Source: Citrobacter amalonaticus (GTDB lineage: Bacteria > Pseudomonadota > Gammaproteobacteria > Enterobacterales > Enterobacteriaceae). Taken from it: a stretch of 64,000 nucleotides of DNA. The DNA lies in the NCBI RefSeq assembly GCF_018323885.1, contig NZ_AP024585.1, positions 868,001 to 932,000 of the forward strand, read 5' to 3'. Both the position numbers and the translations under genes were made by a program. The notes under the pieces were generated by a model. That model did no database searches, was not told the origin of the DNA, and saw nothing but the letters and a program-made list of their open reading frames with translations. Positions within the stretch are counted from its first letter, which is position 1. Every line of letters starts with the position of its first letter. Of the stretch, positions 52,566 through 64,000 are shown one piece after another.

Positions 52566-52799
52566 ATGCAAAAGAAACTATTAATCGCTTCCCTTTTCGC
52601 CGCAGCAACCGTCTTTACTCTCGCAGGCTGCTCCTCGAACCAGGCTGTGCGTACGACCGATGGCCGAACCATTGTCACCGACGGTAAACCGCAGGTAGAC
52701 GATGACACGGGCCTGGTCTCCTACAAAAATGCCGAAACGGGTCAGACGGAGCAAATTAACCGCGATCAGGTGAAAAATATGAGCGAGCTGGATAACTAG
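52566..52799 (+). CDS. Small lipoprotein of the YgdI/YgdR (DUF903) family
   Basis: A 77-residue protein with a lipoprotein signal (FTLAGC, lipobox L-A-G-C near residue 21). It is followed by the DUF903 fold pattern: RTTDGRTIVTDGKPQVDDDTG, quoted in part as IVTDGKPQ, then LVSYKNAETGQ and a C-terminal QINRDQVKNMSEL. Ser-Ser follows the lipidated Cys, so outer-membrane sorting is expected. AGGGAG lies 6-8 nt upstream. It is absent from this place in E. coli K-12 as I recall. The function is unknown. Confidence 0.85.
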   Translation: MQKKLLIASLFAAATVFTLAGCSSNQAVRTTDGRTIVTDGKPQVDDDTGLVSYKNAETGQTEQINRDQVKNMSELDN

Positions 52800-52902
52800 T
52801 TCAATTTTCCCCATTCATCTGCTCAATAATATTCACTATTAGCCTGTTGGTTTACTGACTACACTCTCTTATAAAACAGAGTGGTAAAATAACAGGCTAA
52901 TC

Positions 52903-53433
52903 ATGATTCTTATCATTTATGCGCATCCTTATCCGCAGCATTCGCATGCGAATAAACGGATGCTTGAGCAGGCAAGGACGCTGGAAGGCGTCGAAGTTCG
53001 TTCTCTCTATGAACTCTACCCTGATTTCAATATTGATATCGCTGCGGAACAAGAGGCGCTTTCTCGCGCTGACCTGATCGTCTGGCAGCATCCCATGCAA
53101 TGGTACAGCGTTCCCCCCCTACTCAAACTGTGGATGGATAAAGTGCTTTCCCACGGCTGGGCCTATGGTCACGGCGGGACCGCGCTGCGCGGTAAGCAGG
53201 TCATGTGGGCGGTGACTACTGGCGGCGGCGATAATCACTTCGATATCGGCTCGCATCCGGGGTTTGACGTACTCTCACAGCCGCTCCAGGCGACAGCCAT
53301 CTACTGCGGGCTCAACTGGCTTGCGCCGTTTGCAATGCACTGTACGTTTATTTGCGACGACGAAACGCTGCAGGCGCAGGCGCGTCATTACAAGCAACGA
53401 CTGATGGCATGGCAGGAGGCGCACAATGGATAG
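52903..53433 (+). CDS. kefF: KefC ancillary quinone oxidoreductase KefF
   Basis: A 176-residue flavodoxin-like NAD(P)H:quinone oxidoreductase that activates KefC. The start [19 protein letters not shown] (about 3-21), the [19 protein letters not shown] block and WAVTTGGG are family marks. Its end overlaps kefC by 8 bp. Confidence 0.96.
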   Translation: MILIIYAHPYPQHSHANKRMLEQARTLEGVEVRSLYELYPDFNIDIAAEQEALSRADLIVWQHPMQWYSVPPLLKLWMDKVLSHGWAYGHGGTALRGKQVMWAVTTGGGDNHFDIGSHPGFDVLSQPLQATAIYCGLNWLAPFAMHCTFICDDETLQAQARHYKQRLMAWQEAHNG

Positions 53434-55288
53434 CCATACGCTCATACAGGCGCTGATTTATCTTGGGTCGGCGGCGCTCATCGTGCCGATTGCCGTCCGG
53501 TTGGGCTTAGGCTCGGTGCTGGGTTATCTCATTGCGGGGTGCATCATCGGCCCCTGGGGGTTACGTCTGGTGACCGATGCCGAATCTATTCTGCACTTTG
53601 CTGAAATCGGCGTGGTGCTGATGCTGTTTGTCATTGGCCTGGAGCTTGATCCCCAGCGGCTATGGAAACTGCGCGCTTCAGTGTTTGGCGGCGGCGCGCT
53701 ACAGATGGTGGTCTGCGGCGGCCTGATTGGTCTGTTTTGTATGTTCCTCGGTCTGCGCTGGCAGGTGGCGGAACTGATTGGTATGACGCTGGCGCTCTCC
53801 TCCACGGCGATAGCTATGCAGGCGATGAATGAGCGCAACCTGACCGTTTCGCAGATGGGACGCAGCACCTTTGCTGTGCTGCTGTTCCAGGACATCGCGG
53901 CGATTCCGCTGGTGGCAATGATTCCGCTACTGGCGACCAGCGGGGCGTCAACCACGCTTGGCGCATTCGCGCTGTCGGCACTGAAAGTGGCTGGTGCGTT
54001 AGTCCTGGTGGTACTGCTGGGGCGCTATGTGACCCGCCCGGCGCTGCGTTTCGTTGCGCGTTCTGGCCTGCGCGAAGTCTTCAGCGCCGTGGCGCTGTTT
54101 CTGGTCTTTGGCTTCGGGCTGTTGCTTGAAGAAGTTGGGCTGTCGATGGCGATGGGGGCGTTCCTGGCTGGCGTATTGCTGGCAAGCTCTGAGTATCGCC
54201 ACGCGCTGGAAAGCGACATAGAGCCGTTTAAGGGGCTGCTGCTGGGGCTGTTTTTCATCGGTGTCGGCATGTCTATCGACTTCGGGACGCTTATCGATAA
54301 TCCGCTCCGTATCATCATTCTGCTGGTCGGTTTCCTGGTGATTAAAACCGGGATGCTATGGCTGATTGCCCGTCCTTTACAGGTGCCGAATAAGCAGCGC
54401 CGCTGGTTTGCGGTACTCCTCGGACAGGGCAGTGAGTTCGCGTTTGTGGTCTTTGGCGCGGCGCAGATGGCGAACGTGCTCGATCCACAATGGGCGAAGG
54501 CGCTGACGCTGGCGGTGGCACTGTCGATGGCCGCGACGCCGATTTTCCTGGTCATCCTTACGCGAATGGAGAAATCCGCTTCCGGTGAAGAGCGGGAAGC
54601 CGATGAAATTGATGAAGAACAGCCGCGGGTGATTATTGCCGGATTTGGCCGCTTCGGGCAGATCACCGGTCGTTTACTGCTCTCCAGCGGTGTGAAGATG
54701 GTCGTTCTCGATCACGATCCGGACCACATCGAGACGCTGCGTAAATTTGGCATGAAGGTGTTCTACGGTGATGCGACGCGGATGGACCTGCTGGAGTCCG
54801 CCGGGGCGGCGAAAGCGGAAGTGCTGATCAATGCCATTGACGATCCGCAAACCAACCTGGAGCTGACGGAGATGGTAAAAGACCATTTCCCGAACCTGCA
54901 AATTATTGCCCGGGCACGCGATGTCGATCATTACATTCGGTTGCGCCAGGCGGGCGTCGAGCAACCAGAACGTGAAACGTTTGAAGGCGCGCTTAAAACC
55001 GGGCGTCTGGCGCTGGAAAGTCTTGGGCTTGGCCGCTATGAAGCGCGTGAACGTGCGGACCTGTTCCGTCGCTTTAATACGCAAATGGTAGAAGAGATGG
55101 CGAAAGGTGAAGATGATGCCACCTCCCGTGCGGCAGTCTATAAACGGACCAGCGCGATGCTGAGCGAAATCATCACCGAGGATCGCGAACATCTGTCGTT
55201 GATTCAGCGTCATGGCTGGCAGGGGACTGAGGAAGGCAAACACACGGGAGACGTTGCCGATGAGCCAGAAGTTAAACCGTCAACCTAA
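53426..55288 (+). CDS. kefC: Glutathione-gated K+/H+ antiporter KefC
   Basis: A 620-residue inner-membrane protein. The N-terminal CPA2 transporter domain (about 1-380, including [13 protein letters not shown] and [12 protein letters not shown]) is followed by a cytosolic KTN/RCK domain (about 400-520) with the nucleotide motif [18 protein letters not shown]. Glutathione adducts open it to acidify the cell and protect against electrophiles. The length matches E. coli KefC. Confidence 0.97.
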   Translation: MDSHTLIQALIYLGSAALIVPIAVRLGLGSVLGYLIAGCIIGPWGLRLVTDAESILHFAEIGVVLMLFVIGLELDPQRLWKLRASVFGGGALQMVVCGGLIGLFCMFLGLRWQVAELIGMTLALSSTAIAMQAMNERNLTVSQMGRSTFAVLLFQDIAAIPLVAMIPLLATSGASTTLGAFALSALKVAGALVLVVLLGRYVTRPALRFVARSGLREVFSAVALFLVFGFGLLLEEVGLSMAMGAFLAGVLLASSEYRHALESDIEPFKGLLLGLFFIGVGMSIDFGTLIDNPLRIIILLVGFLVIKTGMLWLIARPLQVPNKQRRWFAVLLGQGSEFAFVVFGAAQMANVLDPQWAKALTLAVALSMAATPIFLVILTRMEKSASGEEREADEIDEEQPRVIIAGFGRFGQITGRLLLSSGVKMVVLDHDPDHIETLRKFGMKVFYGDATRMDLLESAGAAKAEVLINAIDDPQTNLELTEMVKDHFPNLQIIARARDVDHYIRLRQAGVEQPERETFEGALKTGRLALESLGLGRYEARERADLFRRFNTQMVEEMAKGEDDATSRAAVYKRTSAMLSEIITEDREHLSLIQRHGWQGTEEGKHTGDVADEPEVKPST

Positions 55289-55354
55289 GTCAAAAATGTG
55301 ATGTACTGCAAACTTTACTGTTAACCAATTGTTTTTGAACTACTGTAATGCCGG

Positions 55355-55965
<611 letters not shown>

Positions 55966-55973
55966 GCGATGAG

Positions 55974-56051
55974 TGCCGGATGGCGACGCTTAGCGTCTTA
56001 TCCGACCTACGAGATGGTTTGTAGGCCGGATAAGCGTAGCGCCATCAGGCA
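55974..56051. repeat. REP pair between folA and apaH
   Basis: GTGCCGGATGGCGACGC...GTCTTATCCGACC and GTAGGCCGGATAAGCGTAGC...GCCATCAGGC. Two opposite REP units fill the convergent gap. Confidence 0.88.
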
Positions 56052-56057
56052 AACAGA

Positions 56058-56906
56058 TCAGGCGTTAACGGCTTCGCCTTCATTCAGATCCATCTGCCGG
56101 TTTGACGGCTGCACAAAGTACTGCTTATCTTCCCAGCGCAGGCAGGTTAAATTTCCTCCCCAGCAGCACCCGGTATCCAGCGCATAGATTCCCTCCGGCG
56201 TTCCTTTTCCTTCCAGAGACGCCCAGTGACCAAACGCAATGCTGTAGGCTTCGCTGACCGGTCCGGGAATGGCAAACCACGGTTTCAACGGTGCCGGGGC
56301 ATCCTCCGGGGACTCTTTGCTGTACATATCCAGTTGCCCGTTCGGGAAGCAGTAACGCATCCGGGTAAAGGCGTTGGTGATAAAGCGCAGGCGTGCCAGT
56401 CCGGTCAGTTCCGGCGTCCAGTTATTTGGCATGTCGCCATACATGGCGTCGAGGAAGAAGGGGTAAGAGTCACTCGACAGCACCGCTTCAACATCGCGCG
56501 CGCAGTCTTTGGCAGTCTGCAAATCCCACTGCGGTGTGATACCCGCATGCGCCATCACCAGTTTTTTCTCTTCATCTATCTGCAACAGCGGTTGGCGACG
56601 CAGCCAGTTGAGCAGTTCGTCTGCGTCCGGCGCTTCCAGCAGCGGACTCAGGCGGTCTTTCGGTTTGTTACGACTGATACCGGCGAAGACCGCCAGCAGA
56701 TGCAGGTCGTGATTACCCAGCACCAGGCGCACGCAGTCACCGAGTGATTTCACATAACGCAGCACGTCCAGTGAACCTGGGCCACGAGCAACCAGATCCC
56801 CCGTCAGCCACAGGGTATCGCTTTCAGGGGTAAAATTGACTTGTTGTAGCAATGCGATCAGTTCGTCGTAGCAACCGTGAACGTCGCCAATAAGGTATGT
56901 TGCCAT
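56058..56906 (-). CDS. apaH: Diadenosine tetraphosphatase (symmetrical)
   Basis: A 282-residue metallophosphoesterase that splits Ap4A to two ADP and also removes NpN caps from RNA. The five metal motifs are visible: [40 protein letters not shown] and the late GHWASL. The ATG at 56906 ([11 protein letters not shown]) is the E. coli start; the frame to 56990 overlaps apaG. It is the last gene of the lptD operon. Confidence 0.97.
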   Translation of the reverse strand: MATYLIGDVHGCYDELIALLQQVNFTPESDTLWLTGDLVARGPGSLDVLRYVKSLGDCVRLVLGNHDLHLLAVFAGISRNKPKDRLSPLLEAPDADELLNWLRRQPLLQIDEEKKLVMAHAGITPQWDLQTAKDCARDVEAVLSSDSYPFFLDAMYGDMPNNWTPELTGLARLRFITNAFTRMRYCFPNGQLDMYSKESPEDAPAPLKPWFAIPGPVSEAYSIAFGHWASLEGKGTPEGIYALDTGCCWGGNLTCLRWEDKQYFVQPSNRQMDLNEGEAVNA

Positions 56907-56916
56907 AGCTATTGTT

Positions 56917-57294
56917 TTAGTGAATGAGAGTGGAAACGGCGAGTCGGAAAACCGGAATATCGATGGTAAAGGCGACGCCGTTCTCATCAATCATTTCGTA
57001 ATGACCCTGCATCGTGCCCAGCGGCGTTTCGATAACAGCGCCGCTGGTGTACTGGTACTCTTCGCCAGGCTCAATGTGCGGCTGAACGCCAACCACACCT
57101 TCTCCCTGGACTTCAGTTTCTCGGCCATGACCGTTGGTGATCAACCAATAGCGTCCCAGTAGCTGCACGGGCGCTCGCCCCAGATTGCGGATGGTTACGG
57201 TGTAGGCAAAAACGTAACGGTCATCTTCAGGTGAGGATTGCGCCTCGATATAGACGCTTTGGACCTGAATACACACTCGGGGCGAATTGATCAT
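56917..57294 (-). CDS. apaG: ApaG protein
   Basis: A 125-residue protein with an immunoglobulin-like/fibronectin III fold of the DUF525 family. The GRHWLITNG-like block ([11 protein letters not shown]) and the [19 protein letters not shown] motif are typical. Its role is not settled. It starts 2 bp after rsmA and ends 10 bp before apaH. Confidence 0.95.
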   Translation of the reverse strand: MINSPRVCIQVQSVYIEAQSSPEDDRYVFAYTVTIRNLGRAPVQLLGRYWLITNGHGRETEVQGEGVVGVQPHIEPGEEYQYTSGAVIETPLGTMQGHYEMIDENGVAFTIDIPVFRLAVSTLIH

Positions 57295-57296
57295 GC

Positions 57297-58118
57297 TTAA
57301 CTCTCCTTCGATGGCGCGTGTTCTGACAGATAGTTCGCCATCTGGCAGTACTGCGCGACAGAGATATTTTCCGCTCGCATTGCCGGGTCAATACCCAGTT
57401 CCGTCAAGACCTCAACGCTGAACAGATTGCCGAGGCTGTTACGAATCGTTTTACGGCGCTGGTTGAACGCTTCTGTGGTGATGCGGCTCAACAGGCGAAT
57501 ATCGTTGACCGGATAGGGCATCGTAGTGTGCGGCACCAGGCGCACCACGGCGGAATCGACTTTTGGCGGCGGCGTGAAGGCGGACGGCGGCACTTCAAGC
57601 ACCGGGATCACGTTGCAATAATATTGCGCCATGACGCTTAAGCGACCATACGCCTTACTGTTTGGTCCTGCAACCAGACGATTCACCACCTCTTTTTGCA
57701 ACATAAAGTGCATATCGGCAATGGCATCAGTATAGCTAAACAGGTGGAACATCAGCGGCGTAGAGATGTTATAAGGCAGGTTACCGAACACGCGTAGCGG
57801 TTGACCCATCTTTTCAGACAATTCGCCGAAATTCATGGTCATGGCGTCCTGCTGATAGATAGTCAGCTTGGGGCCCAGGAAGGGATGCGTTTGCAGACGC
57901 GCGGCCAGATCGCGGTCCAGTTCAATGACCGTCAGCGCATCCAGACGTTCGCCAACCGGCTCCGTCAACGCAGCCAGACCGGGGCCGATTTCGACCATCG
58001 CCTGACCCTTCTGCGGGTTAATGGCGGAGACAATGCTGTCGATCACAAACTGATCGTTGAGGAAGTTTTGCCCGAAGCGTTTACGGGCTAAGTGGCCCTG
58101 ATGGACTCGATTATTCAT
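57297..58118 (-). CDS. rsmA: 16S rRNA dimethyladenosine transferase RsmA (KsgA)
   Basis: A 273-residue SAM methyltransferase that dimethylates A1518 and A1519 near the 3' end of 16S r[13 protein letters not shown], the SAM motif [14 protein letters not shown] and the catalytic [10 protein letters not shown] are visible. Loss gives kasugamycin resistance. The start overlaps the pdxA stop by 4 bp. Confidence 0.98.
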   Translation of the reverse strand: MNNRVHQGHLARKRFGQNFLNDQFVIDSIVSAINPQKGQAMVEIGPGLAALTEPVGERLDALTVIELDRDLAARLQTHPFLGPKLTIYQQDAMTMNFGELSEKMGQPLRVFGNLPYNISTPLMFHLFSYTDAIADMHFMLQKEVVNRLVAGPNSKAYGRLSVMAQYYCNVIPVLEVPPSAFTPPPKVDSAVVRLVPHTTMPYPVNDIRLLSRITTEAFNQRRKTIRNSLGNLFSVEVLTELGIDPAMRAENISVAQYCQMANYLSEHAPSKES

Positions 58119-59104
58119 TGGGTATTAACAATCATTTTGATGGCGAGATTAAGCGCCGTAATAAAACTGCCGACATCAGCTTCACCCCGGCCCGCCAGTT
58201 CAAGCGCGGTACCGTGATCCACCGAGGTACGAATAAAAGGCAGGCCCAGCGTGATATTCACGCCGCGACCAAATCCCTGGTATTTTAGCACGGGGAGACC
58301 CTGATCGTGGTACATCGCCAGTACCGCATCAGCATGTTGCAGATATTTGGCCTGAAACAACGTGTCGGCGGGTAATGGACCTGTCAATTTCATCCCCTGC
58401 GCGCGGAGCGTATCGAGCACCGGAACGATCGTGTCGATCTCCTCGCTGCCCATATGCCCCCCTTCACCGGCATGCGGATTCAGACCACAGACCAGCACGT
58501 GCGGATCGTCCACGCCAAATTTGGTGCGCAGATCGTGATGCAGAATGCCAATCACTTCGTGCAGCAGTGCTGGTGTAATGGCATCGGCGACATCACGCAG
58601 CGGCAGATGGGTCGTTGCCAGTGCGACGCGTAACTCCTCCGTCGCCAGCATCATCACCACTTTTTTCGCCTGTGAGCGCTCTTCAAAAAACTCGGTGTGA
58701 CCGGTGAAAGGCACGCCCGCGTCGTTGATAACGCCCTTATGCACAGGGCCCGTAATCAGCGCCGCAAATTCACCCTCTACACAACCGTCACAGGCACGGG
58801 CCAGCGTCTGCACCACATACTCGCCATTCTCCACGGCCAACTGCCCAGGAACGACGGGCGCACGAAGCGAGACCGGTAACAGCGTAAGCGTGCCGGCAGT
58901 CTGCGGTTTAGCAGGCCTTTGCGGGGAGTAAGGGCGTAACGTGAGGGGAAGACCGAGCATTGCTGCCCGGTCAGTCAATACCGTGGCATCGGCACAGACC
59001 ACCAGTTCAACCGGCCAGTCGCGCTGGGCAAGTTGAACGACGAGATCCGGACCAATCCCGGCGGGTTCGCCGGGAGTGATCACTACGCGTTGAGCAACCG
59101 TCAT
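58115..59104 (-). CDS. pdxA: 4-hydroxythreonine-4-phosphate dehydrogenase
   Basis: A 329-residue enzyme of the DXP-dependent pyridoxal phosphate pathway. [13 protein letters not shown] (about 9-21), [10 protein letters not shown] with a metal His, [16 protein letters not shown] and [17 protein letters not shown] contain the conserved ligands. The length equals E. coli PdxA. The first base of its ATG is the last base of the surA stop. Confidence 0.98.
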   Translation of the reverse strand: MTVAQRVVITPGEPAGIGPDLVVQLAQRDWPVELVVCADATVLTDRAAMLGLPLTLRPYSPQRPAKPQTAGTLTLLPVSLRAPVVPGQLAVENGEYVVQTLARACDGCVEGEFAALITGPVHKGVINDAGVPFTGHTEFFEERSQAKKVVMMLATEELRVALATTHLPLRDVADAITPALLHEVIGILHHDLRTKFGVDDPHVLVCGLNPHAGEGGHMGSEEIDTIVPVLDTLRAQGMKLTGPLPADTLFQAKYLQHADAVLAMYHDQGLPVLKYQGFGRGVNITLGLPFIRTSVDHGTALELAGRGEADVGSFITALNLAIKMIVNTQ

Positions 59105-60390
59105 TAATTGCTCAGGATTTTAACGTAAGCGCTGGCGCGTTGTTCCTGCATCCAGGTTGCTGCTTCTTCTGAGAACTTCCGGTTCATCAGCATACGGTAA
59201 GCGCGATCTTTCTGCGCGGCGTCGGTTTTATCGACGTTACGCGTATCCAGCAGTTCGATCAGGTGCCAACCGAAAGAGGAGTGCACCGGTGCGCTCATCT
59301 GGCCTTTGTTCATGCGGGTTAACGCATCACGGAATGCCGGATCGAAAATGTCCGCAGCCGCCCAGCCCAGATCGCCGCCCTGGTTAGCCGAGCCGGGATC
59401 CTGAGAAAACTCTTTCGCTGCGGCAGCAAAGGTGGTTTTACCGCTCTTAATATCAGCGGCGATTTGCTCAAGCTTCAGACGCGCCTGCTGATCGGTCATG
59501 ATCGGCGACGGCTTCAACAGAATATGGCGGGCATGAACTTCGGTCACGGAGATGCTCTGGCTCTGGCCGCGCATATCATTCACTTTCAGGATATGGAAGC
59601 CGACACCTGAACGAATCGGGCCAACGATGTCGCCTTTCTTCGCGGTACTCAGCGCCTGAGCAAAAATGCCTGGCAGTTCCTGAATACGACCCCAACCCAT
59701 CTGGCCGCCTTTCAGCGCCTGCTGGTCAGCAGAGTAGGTGATCGCCAGTTTGCCGAAGTCGCTGCCGTTACGGGCTTGATCGACAATGGAACGCGCCTGA
59801 GATTCTGCTTCGTTCACCTGGTCAGACGTTGGGTTTTCCGGCAGTGGGATCAGGATGTGACTCAGGTTCAGCTCCGTACTGGCATCATTTTGATTGCCAA
59901 CCTGCTGCGCCAGCGCATCCACTTCCTGCGGCAGGATCGTCACGCGGCGGCGCACTTCGTTGTTACGCACTTCAGAGATGGTCATCTCTTTACGGATCTG
60001 ATTACGGTAGGTTGAGTAGCTCAGACCATCGTAAGCCAGACGGCTTCGCATCTGGTCCAGCGTCATGTTGTTCTGTTTAGCGATATTGGCAATCGCCTGA
60101 TCAAGCTGTTCGTCAGAGATTTTTACGCCCATCTTCTGACCCATCTGCAGGACAATCTGATCCATGATCAGACGTTCCAGGATCTGATGACGCAGCGTAG
60201 CGTCGTCCGGAAGCTGTTGACCTGCCTGGTTGGCGTTCAATTTGACAGACTGCATCAGGCCATCAACGTCGCTTTCCAGTACCACACCGTTATTTACGAC
60301 GGCTGCGACTTTATCGACTACCTGCGGGGCAGCGAAACTGGTATTCGCGATCATGGCGATACCGAGAAGCAGCGTTTTCCAGTTCTTCAT
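59104..60390 (-). CDS. surA: Periplasmic chaperone and prolyl isomerase SurA
   Basis: A 428-residue periplasmic protein with a signal peptide ending in TSFA-AP (residue 20). The N-terminal SurA chaperone domain, two parvulin domains (about 170-270 and 280-380; [16 protein letters not shown] and [16 protein letters not shown]) and a C-terminal helix are present. It escorts outer-membrane proteins, including LptD encoded just upstream, to the Bam machine. Confidence 0.98.
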   Translation of the reverse strand: MKNWKTLLLGIAMIANTSFAAPQVVDKVAAVVNNGVVLESDVDGLMQSVKLNANQAGQQLPDDATLRHQILERLIMDQIVLQMGQKMGVKISDEQLDQAIANIAKQNNMTLDQMRSRLAYDGLSYSTYRNQIRKEMTISEVRNNEVRRRVTILPQEVDALAQQVGNQNDASTELNLSHILIPLPENPTSDQVNEAESQARSIVDQARNGSDFGKLAITYSADQQALKGGQMGWGRIQELPGIFAQALSTAKKGDIVGPIRSGVGFHILKVNDMRGQSQSISVTEVHARHILLKPSPIMTDQQARLKLEQIAADIKSGKTTFAAAAKEFSQDPGSANQGGDLGWAAADIFDPAFRDALTRMNKGQMSAPVHSSFGWHLIELLDTRNVDKTDAAQKDRAYRMLMNRKFSEEAATWMQEQRASAYVKILSN

Positions 60391-60443
60391 ACTTTTTCCA
60401 TTTCAATTAACCGCACTGCGGATTACGTGGTAAATCAATCAGA

Positions 60444-62798
60444 TCACAAAGAGTTTTGATACGGCAAAATGTTGGAACGTAACATCTCGCTCGTGCCGAG
60501 ACCATAGTTGGAACTCAGACCACGAAGTTCAATGTTAAAGCCAATCACGTTGTCATACACCGCGTGTTCTTTATCGCTATCCCAACCGTTCAGCTTACGC
60601 TCGTAACCGACGCGGATCGCATAACAGCAGGAGTTGTACTGCACACCTAACATCTGGTCGGCGGGTTTATTCACGTTAGTGTCGAAGTAGTAGGCACCCA
60701 CAATCGACCAGCGATCGGCAATCGGCCAACTGGCGACGGTACCGATCTGGCTAATCCCGTTTTTGTACTGCTCTGCCGTGGAATATCTTGCTGGCAATGT
60801 CGCCTGAATATACTCCGGGCTGGCGTAACGGTAGTTCAACTGAACCAGACGGTCTTCATCACGACGATATTCGATACTGGAACTGCTGGTGGCGACGCTA
60901 TCCAGACGGGTGTCGTACTGAATACCGCCACGTAGCCCCCAACGATCCGAAATACGCCAGTAGGTGTCACCCGCCCATACTAATGAACCTGTCTGGTCAT
61001 CGTTCTCCCATTGGATGTTGTCATCGCCAGTGCGAGACTCCGTGAAATAGTAGATTTGACCAACAGAAACGTTAAAACGTTCAACCGCTGTCTCATCATA
61101 TATGCGAGATGTGACGCCCGTCGTGACCTGGTTGGCGGAGGCAATGCGGTCCAGACCGCCATAGCTGCGGTCACGGAACAGGCCGGTATAGTCAGATTGC
61201 AGCAGGGAAGAGTCGTAGTTGTAGATGTTGCTCTGGTCGCGATACGGCACGTACAGATACTGCGCGCGCGGCTCCAGCGTCTGGGTATAACCCGGCGCGA
61301 GCATGTTCATATCCCGTTCAAACACCATCTTGCCGTCGACTTTGAACTGCGGCATCACACGGTTGGCGGTATCATCCAACTGAGTGGTATTACGGTTGTT
61401 ATACCAGTCCAGATTGGTTTGCTGATAATGGGTTGCCAGCAGTTTCGCTTCGGTATTGATGCTGCCCCACTGGTTTGACAACGGCAGGCTGACAGTCGGC
61501 TCCAGGTGCAGGCGCGTCGCTTCCGGCATGTTGTCTTTGGTATTCACAAAATGCACGGCCTGGCCATAAATACGGGTATCAAACGGACCCAGGTCGTTCT
61601 GATAGAAGTTGACGTCTAACTGTGGTTCAGCGGAATAACTGCTGGTGTTTTGATCGCTGAACACCTGGAACTGTTTGGTTGAGACAGTGGCGTCAAAGTT
61701 CTGCACCGCATAGCCGACGCTGAATTTCTGCGTCGCGTAACCGTCGGTACTTGAACCGTACTTGTTATCGAAATCATTAAAGTAGCTGGAGTCGCTCACT
61801 TTGGTGTAGTCGACGTTGAAACGCCACACCTGATCCATCACTCCCGCATGTCGCCAGTAAAACAGCCAGCGGCGCGAGTTGTCATCGTTCGGATGCTCAT
61901 CGTCGTAGACGCGATCGGAGTTCAGATAGTCGAATTCCATAATACCGGCGCCGGCCTGGCTCAGGTAGCGGAATTCGTTCTCCCACATTACGCCGCCGCG
62001 ACGGTGCATATAGTGCGGCGTCAGGGTCGCATCCATGTTTGGCGCAATGTTCCAGTAATACGGCAGATAGAACTCAAAATAGTTCTTCGACGAGTACTTG
62101 GCGTTGGGGATCAGGAAACCGGAGCGGCGTTTATCCCCGACCGGCAATTGCAAATACGGACTGTAAAAGACAGGAACCGGGCCCAGCTTAAAGCGGGCGT
62201 TCCAGATTTCTGCGACCTGTTCTTCACGGTCATGGATCACTTCGCTACCGACGACGCTCCAGGTATCAGAACCTGGCAGACAGGAGGTGAAACTCCCGTT
62301 CTCAAGAATGGTATAGCGGTTTTCGCCGCGCTGTTTCATTAGATCCGCTTTACCGCGGCCCTGACGGCCCACCATCTGGTAGTCGCCTTCCCAGACGTTG
62401 GTGTCTTTGGTGTTCAGGTTCGCCCAGCCCTTCGGTCCTTTCAGGATAACCTGGTTGTCATCGTAATGGACGTTGCCGAGCGCATCGACGGTACGTACAG
62501 GCTCAGGCTGACCCTGAGCCTCTTTCTGATGAAGCTGCACCTCGTCGGCCTGCAGACGGCTGTTGCCCTGCATGATATCCACATTGCCGGTAAACACCGC
62601 GTCGTCAGGATAATTTCCTTTCGCATGATCGGCATTAATCGTGACGGGGAGTTCATTTGTCTCGCCCTGCACCAGAGGACGGTCATAGCTTGGCACGCCT
62701 AACATACATTGTGAGGCGAGACTGGCTGCCAGACCCTGTTGACTGTAAAGGGCAGTGGCAATCATGGTGGCCAGGAGGGTGGGAATACGTTTTTTCAT
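60444..62798 (-). CDS. lptD: LPS-assembly outer-membrane protein LptD
   Basis: A 784-residue protein that inserts lipopolysaccharide into the outer leaflet with LptE. A signal peptide (about 1-24) leads to the jellyroll domain ([20 protein letters not shown], about 53-72) and a large C-terminal beta-barrel. The four cysteines of the essential disulfides are present: Cys31 (SQCMLG), one in TSCLPGSD near 173, and the NSCCYAI pair near 724. It is the first gene of lptD-surA-pdxA-rsmA-apaG-apaH. Confidence 0.98.
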   Translation of the reverse strand: MKKRIPTLLATMIATALYSQQGLAASLASQCMLGVPSYDRPLVQGETNELPVTINADHAKGNYPDDAVFTGNVDIMQGNSRLQADEVQLHQKEAQGQPEPVRTVDALGNVHYDDNQVILKGPKGWANLNTKDTNVWEGDYQMVGRQGRGKADLMKQRGENRYTILENGSFTSCLPGSDTWSVVGSEVIHDREEQVAEIWNARFKLGPVPVFYSPYLQLPVGDKRRSGFLIPNAKYSSKNYFEFYLPYYWNIAPNMDATLTPHYMHRRGGVMWENEFRYLSQAGAGIMEFDYLNSDRVYDDEHPNDDNSRRWLFYWRHAGVMDQVWRFNVDYTKVSDSSYFNDFDNKYGSSTDGYATQKFSVGYAVQNFDATVSTKQFQVFSDQNTSSYSAEPQLDVNFYQNDLGPFDTRIYGQAVHFVNTKDNMPEATRLHLEPTVSLPLSNQWGSINTEAKLLATHYQQTNLDWYNNRNTTQLDDTANRVMPQFKVDGKMVFERDMNMLAPGYTQTLEPRAQYLYVPYRDQSNIYNYDSSLLQSDYTGLFRDRSYGGLDRIASANQVTTGVTSRIYDETAVERFNVSVGQIYYFTESRTGDDNIQWENDDQTGSLVWAGDTYWRISDRWGLRGGIQYDTRLDSVATSSSSIEYRRDEDRLVQLNYRYASPEYIQATLPARYSTAEQYKNGISQIGTVASWPIADRWSIVGAYYFDTNVNKPADQMLGVQYNSCCYAIRVGYERKLNGWDSDKEHAVYDNVIGFNIELRGLSSNYGLGTSEMLRSNILPYQNSL

Positions 62799-63053
62799 AC
62801 GTTGTATTTTATTGTTCCATCATCAGTAGCGTCGCGCGTGACAAACCGCCACAGCCTAACTTACTCATGTTCGTAGCGCTAGTGTTAATCCTGCCGCTAT
62901 AGCGTCTGTGGTGTTAGTCACGGCTGTGAATGACAGGTATGATAATGCAAATTATAGGCGATGTCCCACAATTGACCGTAGCCGAAAGATCGTTAAAAGC
63001 CGCTTATTTTGTGGGACCTGGCCTCACCGAGAGTGAGACAAATTGGGGAGTCT
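62799..63053. promoter_or_regulatory. Divergent lptD-djlA promoter region
   Basis: A 255-bp gap between divergent genes. E. coli lptD has a sigma-E promoter here; a convincing GGAACTT/TCTGA pair could not be fixed by eye. A 7-bp direct element GTGGGAC/GTCCCAC recurs as inverted arms (62962-62968 and 63011-63017), of unknown meaning. No coding sequence is evident. Confidence 0.4.
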
Positions 63054-63869
63054 ATGCAGTACTGGGGAAAAATAATTGGTGTGGCCGTGGCTCTGCTCAT
63101 GGGCGGCGGCTTTTGGGGCGTGGTGCTGGGGCTGTTGGTTGGCCACATGTTCGACAAAGCCCGCAGCCGCAAAATGGCGTGGTTTGCCAACCAGCGTGAG
63201 CGTCAGGCGCTGTTTTTTGCCACCACCTTTGAGGTGATGGGGCACTTAACCAAATCGAAAGGACGGGTTACCGAAGCCGATATCCATGTCGCCAATGTGC
63301 TGATGGACAGGATGAATTTGCACGGTGAATCGCGATCGGCTGCGCAAAATGCGTTTCGTATCGGAAAATCAGATAATTACCCGTTACGTGAAAAAATGCG
63401 CCAGTTTCGTAGCGTCTGTTTTGGTCGCTTCGATCTTATTCGTATGTTTCTTGAAATTCAGATTCAGGCGGCGTTTGCCGATGGTTCACTGCATCCCAAC
63501 GAGCGTGAAGTGCTGTATGTGATTGCCGAAGAGTTGGGCATTTCCCGCACTCAGTTCGATCAGTTCCTGCGCATGATGCAAGGGGGAGCCCAGTTTGGCG
63601 GTGGTTATCAGCAGCAGTCCGGCGGCGGTGGCTGGCAGCAGGCGCAACGCGGCCCGACGCTGGAGGACGCCTGCAACGTCCTCGGGGTTAAATCTACTGA
63701 CGATGCGACTACCATTAAACGTGCTTACCGTAAGCAGATGAGCGAGCACCATCCGGATAAGCTGGTGGCGAAAGGTCTGCCGCCGGAAATGATGGAAATG
63801 GCGAAGCAAAAAGCGCAGGAAATTCAGAAGGCTTACGAGCTGATCAAAGAGCAGAAAGGCTTTAAATAA
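63054..63869 (+). CDS. djlA: Membrane-anchored DnaJ-like co-chaperone DjlA
   Basis: A 271-residue J-protein. One N-terminal membrane span ([24 protein letters not shown], about 6-29) is followed by a TerB-like cytosolic domain (about 55-180), a Gly/Gln-rich linker (about 182-205) and a C-terminal J domain with the HPD triad (SEHHPDKLV). It acts with DnaK and influences the Rcs capsule pathway in E. coli. The ATG at 63054 (MQYWGKIIG) gives the E. coli length; upstream codons to 63009 do not fit. Confidence 0.97.
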   Translation: MQYWGKIIGVAVALLMGGGFWGVVLGLLVGHMFDKARSRKMAWFANQRERQALFFATTFEVMGHLTKSKGRVTEADIHVANVLMDRMNLHGESRSAAQNAFRIGKSDNYPLREKMRQFRSVCFGRFDLIRMFLEIQIQAAFADGSLHPNEREVLYVIAEELGISRTQFDQFLRMMQGGAQFGGGYQQQSGGGGWQQAQRGPTLEDACNVLGVKSTDDATTIKRAYRKQMSEHHPDKLVAKGLPPEMMEMAKQKAQEIQKAYELIKEQKGFK

Positions 63870-63879
63870 ATATACACGG

Positions 63880-64000
63880 CATCCTTCAAGCTGCCTCTTT
63901 GTTGGCCGCGCTGTGAAACCCCAGTCACATAGTTATCTATGCTCCTGGGGATTTCTTCGCTTGCCGCCTCGATGCGTCTCGAATGATTTGTGTCTATTCG
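63880..64000. repeat. Enterobacterial palindromic repeat after djlA, cut by window edge
   Basis: The gap after djlA holds a sequence unlike REP. CCCCAG (63919-63924) and CTGGGG (63945-63950) close a stem with CATAG/CTATG inside, and the outer arms (CATCCTTCAAGCTGCC on the left, CGCCTCGATGCGTCTCGAA on the right) are loosely inverted. Similar ~120-bp palindromic elements are scattered in many enterobacterial genomes. I cannot assign a family name with certainty, and the right end is beyond the window. Confidence 0.6.

Overview
The window is chromosomal DNA of an enteric bacterium close to Escherichia, Salmonella and Citrobacter. The backbone order dnaK-dnaJ / nhaA-nhaR / rpsT / ribF-ileS-lspA-fkpB-ispH / rihC / dapB / carAB / caiF / caiTABCDE / fixABCX / yaaU / kefFC / folA / apaHG-rsmA-pdxA-surA-lptD / djlA matches the 0-1.5 minute region of the E. 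coli chromosome, and the proteins look nearly identical to their E. coli forms. The sulfatase genes next to nhaA recall Salmonella, and a Citrobacter-like organism is my best guess. No rRNA, tRNA, CRISPR array, prophage or intact insertion sequence was seen.

Three accessory blocks interrupt this backbone. (1) 2.5-7.4 kb, between dnaJ and nhaA: a Tsx-like outer-membrane channel, a Cys-type periplasmic sulfatase, its radical-SAM maturase, and a double zinc-ribbon protein that looks transposase-derived. (2) 16.1-25.6 kb, between ispH and rihC: a tightly packed nine-gene operon with a DgoR-like regulator, KDGal kinase, KDPGal aldolase, SMP-30 lactonase, a GalP/AraE-type sugar symporter, an anion-type MFS permease, an IlvD/Edd-type dehydratase, a DapA-type aldolase and an SDR dehydrogenase. 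Together they spell an oxidative (De Ley-Doudoroff-like) route for a galactose-type sugar, with both a phosphorylative and a non-phosphorylative exit. (3) 26.7-33.6 kb, between rihC and dapB: a mannose-family PTS (IIA, IIB, IIC, IID), a 581-residue class I phosphomannose-isomerase-like protein, two tandem archaeal-type cupin phosphoglucose isomerases and a LacI-family regulator. An identical 16-bp operator sits, in opposite orientation, before both structural operons. The substrate is unknown; this is the most likely undescribed system here.

The right half is core. carAB has a PurR box upstream. The carnitine system is complete: caiTABCDE and fixABCX diverge from a 478-bp control region with a CRP site and three CaiF-type inverted repeats, and caiF lies beyond caiE. 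It reduces crotonobetaine/carnitine anaerobically, with FixABCX as the electron-transfer branch. KefFC (K+ efflux), FolA and the lptD-surA-pdxA-rsmA-apaGH operon (outer-membrane assembly plus housekeeping enzymes) follow, then djlA. REP-type palindromes sit in several gaps, and a larger enterobacterial palindromic repeat begins after djlA and runs to the window edge.

All identifications come from reading motifs and from memory of the families; no database search was run.
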